Below are positions 61,180-64,000 of a stretch of 64,000 nt of DNA, piece after piece; the first letter of the stretch is position 1; each line of letters starts with the position of its first letter. Source of the stretch: Mycolicibacterium sp. CBMA 226. GTDB lineage: Bacteria; Actinomycetota; Actinomycetes; Mycobacteriales; Mycobacteriaceae. The notes beneath the pieces are model-generated. The model had not been told where the DNA came from, did no database searches, and was given only the letters and a program-made list of their open reading frames with translations. The stretch lies in NCBI RefSeq assembly GCF_009729075.1, contig NZ_VTGY01000033.1:372001-436000 (forward strand), read 5' to 3'. The translations under genes were made by a program, and so were the position numbers.

Positions 61180-61995
61180 ATGCGCGACCTCACGACGACA
61201 ATCGCAGCACCGACCACGGCCGAACGCGTCCGGAGCGCGTGCGCCCGGGCCGCCGATGCGGTGCTGGCCGCCGACGGCGTCACCCCGACCGCCGCACCGG
61301 TGCACCACCTGCTGGCCGACGGCTCGGTCCTCCTGACCGTCCCGGGCCCGTCCAGCCCGGCCGGACTGCTCGCCGCGACCGTCAACGCCGCCGGAACCGG
61401 CGGCGTCGCCGCCATGCTGGAGCTCACCGACCTGGCCGCCCTACCGCTGCGCGAACGGGTTCGCTCGCTGGTGTGGTTCCGCGGTCGCCTCTACGACGTC
61501 CCCGCCGCGCGGGTGCCGGCCATGCTCGACCTGGTCGCCTCCGAGAACCCGCACCCGGCACTGCTCCAGGTGAATGCCGGATCAGGTCACGACGACACCG
61601 AAACGCGGTACACGCTGGTCCGCCTCGAGATCGAGTCGGTCGTCGTGGCCGACGCCACCGGCGCCGAGTCGGTGCCCGTCGGCGCGCTCCTGGACGCCCG
61701 GCCCGATCCGTTCTGCGCCATGGAGTCGCACTGGGTGCAACACATGGAGAGCGCACACCGCGACATGGTCGACCGACTCGCCAGCCGGCTGCCGATCACC
61801 CTGCGCCACGGCCACGTGCGCCCGCTGGGCCTGGACCGCTACGGCGTGCAACTGCGCGTCGAACGCGAAGACGGCGACCATGACGTCCGGCTGCCGTTCG
61901 ACAAGCCCGTCGACGACGTCACCGGCCTCAGCCGGGCCATCCGCGCATTGATGGGCTGCCCGTTCCTCAACGGACTACGCGCACGCAAGATCTGA
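61180..61995 (+). CDS. Iron-regulated DUF2470 protein (Rv3839 ortholog), HugZ-like
   Basis: 271 residues. The N-terminal part (about 20-160) resembles the split-barrel of HugZ/pyridoxamine-oxidase-like heme proteins. The C-terminal DUF2470 domain (about 180-265) has HMESAHRDMVDRLASRL and RAIRALMGCPF. Proteins of this build are often linked to heme handling or degradation. ATG 61180 follows AGGCGGGA. The IdeR box at 61141-61159 predicts repression in high iron; in M. tuberculosis Rv3839 is an IdeR-controlled gene. Heme oxygenase activity is possible but not shown by motifs here. Confidence 0.86.
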   Translation: MRDLTTTIAAPTTAERVRSACARAADAVLAADGVTPTAAPVHHLLADGSVLLTVPGPSSPAGLLAATVNAAGTGGVAAMLELTDLAALPLRERVRSLVWFRGRLYDVPAARVPAMLDLVASENPHPALLQVNAGSGHDDTETRYTLVRLEIESVVVADATGAESVPVGALLDARPDPFCAMESHWVQHMESAHRDMVDRLASRLPITLRHGHVRPLGLDRYGVQLRVEREDGDHDVRLPFDKPVDDVTGLSRAIRALMGCPFLNGLRARKI

Positions 61996-62055
61996 GCGCG
62001 CCGATGTGCCGCTCGCGCGAAGAGTGGTAACCAAGCGCCGATTACCGTTGCTGCG

Positions 62056-62823
62056 ATGACCGGGCCGCAGCAGGAGCACACCGAACGTCGCGCGCTGCGC
62101 ATCGAGATCGCCGCGGTGCTGGCGGTGACGTTCGGCCTGTCGGCGTACACCGCCGTGGTCAGCCTGGCCGAGGCCGTCATTCTCGGGCTGTCCGGGCAGA
62201 AGGTGGCGCTCAACCACCGTCGCTCCCCGATCGATCTGATCGACTTCCTCCTCAACCTGAGTCCCGTCTTCACCCTGGTCGGCTGGGGCTGCCTCGCCCT
62301 GTATCTGTTGTGGCGCAGCGGCTTCCGGCCCGCGGACATCGGACTCGGCCGCTTCCGTTGGCGCCCCGACCTGATTGGCGGCCTGGGGCTCGCCGCGCTG
62401 ATCGGCCTGCCCGGACTCGGGCTGTATCTGGCCGGCCGAGCCCTGGGCATCGGCGTCGATGTCGTGCCGAGCACGCTCGGCGACACCTGGTGGCGCATAC
62501 CGGTCCTGCTGCTGACGGCGTTCGCCAACGCCTGGGCCGAGGAGATCATCGTGGTCGGGTTCCTACTGACGCGGTTGCGCCAGTTGGACGTCTCGGCGAC
62601 GAAGGCGCTGGCGCTGTCAGCCCTGCTGCGCGGCAGCTATCACCTGTACCAGGGGTTCGGCGCCGGACTCGGCAACATCGTCATGGGTCTGGTGTTCGGG
62701 TACACCTGGCGTCGTACCGGCCGGTTGTGGCCGCTGATCATCGGGCACGGCGTGATCGATGCGGTGGCATTCGTCGGCTATGCATTGGCCGCCCGCCATT
62801 TGGGTTGGCTGCACCCGGGGTAA
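62056..62823 (+). CDS. CPBP-family intramembrane metalloprotease
   Basis: 255 residues with about seven membrane segments. The CPBP motifs are present in the last three helices: AEEIIVVGFLLTRL (the Glu-Glu with Gly-Phe), LRGSYHLYQG, and IGHGVIDAVAF. Bacterial members process prenylated or other membrane peptides or serve in immunity; the substrate is unknown. It lies between the two iron-regulated genes but has no iron box of its own before it. ATG 62056 is without a strong ribosome site. Confidence 0.86.
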   Translation: MTGPQQEHTERRALRIEIAAVLAVTFGLSAYTAVVSLAEAVILGLSGQKVALNHRRSPIDLIDFLLNLSPVFTLVGWGCLALYLLWRSGFRPADIGLGRFRWRPDLIGGLGLAALIGLPGLGLYLAGRALGIGVDVVPSTLGDTWWRIPVLLLTAFANAWAEEIIVVGFLLTRLRQLDVSATKALALSALLRGSYHLYQGFGAGLGNIVMGLVFGYTWRRTGRLWPLIIGHGVIDAVAFVGYALAARHLGWLHPG

Positions 62824-62900
62824 TTCTGCGCGGCAGGCAAGCCTTACCTTTTTCCGTTCGAACAATTCGAATTCAAATATATTGCGCGCGTCACAACGGG

Positions 62901-62939
62901 TAAGGATACGCTTTCCTGAATTAGGTTGACCTTGCCTGA
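62901..62939 (+). promoter_or_regulatory. Two tandem IdeR-like boxes upstream of bfrB
   Basis: TAAGGATACGCTTTCCTGA (62901-62919) and TTAGGTTGACCTTGCCTGA (62921-62939) each match the 19-base IdeR consensus at about 13 positions and start exactly 20 bases apart. A weaker third match lies at 62833-62851. Tandem boxes upstream fit activation of bfrB by IdeR at high iron, known in M. tuberculosis. The AT-rich stretch 62850-62885 could bind Lsr2. Confidence 0.65.
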
Positions 62940-62965
62940 CAAGCGCCTTTGACCTGCACTATCTT
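62937..62965 (+). promoter_or_regulatory. Candidate bfrB promoter, leaderless
   Basis: TGACAA (62937-62942) and TATCTT (62960-62965) are 17 bases apart. Transcription would start near 62972, next to the ATG at 62973, which has no ribosome site before it. Confidence 0.5.
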
Positions 62966-62972
62966 CGAATTC

Positions 62973-63521
62973 ATGACCGACGTGACGCGCCTCGAGACCA
63001 AATTCCACCAGCTCCTCCAGGAACAGATTCGAAGCGAATTCGGTGCGTCTCAGCAATATATTGCGGTCGCCGTTTACTTCGACGGCGAAGACCTCCCTCA
63101 GCTCGCCAAGCACTTCTATGCGCAGGCAGTCGAAGAGCGCAATCACGCCATGATGCTGGTGAAGTACCTGCTCGACCGTGACATCGAGGTCGAGATCCCC
63201 GGAGTCGACCCGGTGCGCAACGCCTTCGCCTCACCGACCGACGCCCTCAAGCTCGCGCTCACCCAGGAACGCGTGGTCACCGAGCAGATCAGCCGCCTGG
63301 CGAGCGTGGCCCGCGAAGAGGGCGACTACCTCGGCGAGCAGTTCATGCAGTGGTTCCTCAAGGAGCAGGTCGAAGAGGTCGCGACCATCACGACGCTGGT
63401 GAAGATCGCCGACCGCGCGGGCGAAAACCTGTTCAACCTCGAGGATTTCGTCGCCCGCGAGCTGGCCCGCACGGGTGCCGTCGACCCGACTGCTCCGGAA
63501 GCCGCCGGCGGCAACCTCTAG
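62973..63521 (+). CDS. bfrB: Ferritin BfrB
   Basis: 182 residues, a four-helix-bundle ferritin of the non-heme type. Ferroxidase-site residues are visible: Glu in EFGASQQYIAVAVYF, Glu-x-x-His in EERNHAMMLV, Glu in TQERVVTEQI, and QFMQWFLKEQVEEV. No heme-binding Met of bacterioferritin type is evident at the expected place. It stores iron as 24-mers and protects against excess iron. ATG 62973 is chosen over the TTG-type extension at 62949. The gene is preceded by tandem IdeR boxes. The stop overlaps the glpQ1 stop by four bases (convergent). Confidence 0.95.
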   Translation: MTDVTRLETKFHQLLQEQIRSEFGASQQYIAVAVYFDGEDLPQLAKHFYAQAVEERNHAMMLVKYLLDRDIEVEIPGVDPVRNAFASPTDALKLALTQERVVTEQISRLASVAREEGDYLGEQFMQWFLKEQVEEVATITTLVKIADRAGENLFNLEDFVARELARTGAVDPTAPEAAGGNL

Positions 63522-64000
63522 CCCTCGGCGTCCTGGCCGGTGTCCCGGCCGGCGCCGGTGAGCCCGTTCTGCACCCAGTCCTTGGTGCGGCCCGGGTGAT
63601 TGGTGGCGATCCAGCCGACCCCGAGATCCGCGCAGTAGCGCACGTCCTCGTAGTGGTCGACGGTCCAGCAGTACAGCGCCCGCCCGTGTGCGGCGGCATG
63701 GTCGACGAGTTCAGGATGCTCACGCAGCGTCGTGATGGAGGGCCCCACCGCGGTGGCCCCGACGGTCGTCGCCGCGCTGCCACCCAGGTACCGCGACGTC
63801 TCACCGAGCAACACCGTCGGCAGCATCGGCGCGGCGCGGCGAATACGCCATACCGCGGCCGCCGAGAACGACATCACCACGGCGCGAGCGAGATCCGCGG
63901 AGGCCGGCGCCGCGATGCCGTAGCGGTGCAGCAGCGCAAGCACCTTGCTCTCGACCAGCGCGCCGTACCGCACGGGATGCTTGGTCTCGATGAACAGCTT
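63518..64000 (-). CDS. glpQ1: Glycerophosphodiester phosphodiesterase GlpQ1 (5' end outside window)
   Basis: The visible 160 C-terminal residues read into the window edge starting KLFIETKHPVRYG. This contains the GDPD core strand with E-x-K (metal/catalytic region), then YCWTVDHYEDVRYCADLGVG and IATNHPGRTKDW, the family C-terminal motif. It hydrolyses glycerophosphodiesters from deacylated phospholipids. The N-terminal HRG motif is not visible. The start lies beyond 64000. Order after bfrB is as in M. tuberculosis. Confidence 0.9.
   Translation of the reverse strand, partial: KLFIETKHPVRYGALVESKVLALLHRYGIAAPASADLARAVVMSFSAAAVWRIRRAAPMLPTVLLGETSRYLGGSAATTVGATAVGPSITTLREHPELVDHAAAHGRALYCWTVDHYEDVRYCADLGVGWIATNHPGRTKDWVQNGLTGAGRDTGQDAEG

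Overview
This is a chromosomal segment of a mycobacterium, most likely a non-tuberculous, Mycolicibacterium-like species. The evidence is very high GC, many GTG starts, leaderless-looking starts, and near-complete gene order with the M. tuberculosis Rv3779-Rv3842c interval, the arabinogalactan and mycolate cell-wall locus. All homology statements come from reading the sequence against remembered families; no database search was run. No gene-free stretch exceeds about 231 bases.

Region 1 (1-3431) is the galactan export operon: the end of a Rv3779-type membrane glycosyltransferase, the proteasome activator bpa, then wzt-glfT1-wzm with 4-base overlaps. Region 2 (3586-8506) is accessory: an Ala-rich helical protein, an HxlR regulator divergent from a haloalkane-dehalogenase-like hydrolase that lacks its catalytic His, an AhpD-like gene divergent from a MocR/PdxR regulator, and an HD-domain protein.

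Region 3 (8535-23031) is the arabinan pathway on the plus strand: a GtrA-like protein, dprE1, dprE2, aftA, embC, embA, embB. DprE1 and DprE2 make decaprenyl-phospho-arabinose, which AftA and the Emb proteins polymerise. DprE1 carries Ala where the benzothiazinone target Cys lies in M. tuberculosis. EmbB has the ILGM tetrapeptide typical of ethambutol-susceptible species.

Region 4 (23039-27873) is accessory: a hairpin, a DeoR regulator behind three 10-bp-phased CAATCA repeats, glgC, a WhiB3-like gene, a small membrane peptide, an alpha/beta hydrolase, a frameshifted RDD membrane protein and a partner protein.

Region 5 (27960-47286, all minus) is the mycolic acid condensation and galactan module: accD4, pks13, fadD32, the cutinase-like Rv3802c homolog, fbpD, fbpA, aftB, ubiA, a PAP2 phosphatase, glfT2 and glf. 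FadD32, Pks13 and AccD4 make the alpha-branched mycolate precursor; Ag85 transfers mycolates to arabinan made with the UbiA product; Glf and GlfT2 build galactan.

Region 6 (47515-64000) holds erp, a PGRP-type amidase with LGFP repeats, a HAD phosphatase, two PlsC acyltransferases, a collapsed phosphotransferase remnant, an MBL-Rieske protein, several small conserved proteins, serS, a septum-formation-family protein with a zincin partner, a phosphoglycerate-mutase-family gene, pheA, an IdeR-box-controlled DUF2470 gene, a CPBP protease, bfrB behind tandem iron boxes, and the 3' part of glpQ1.
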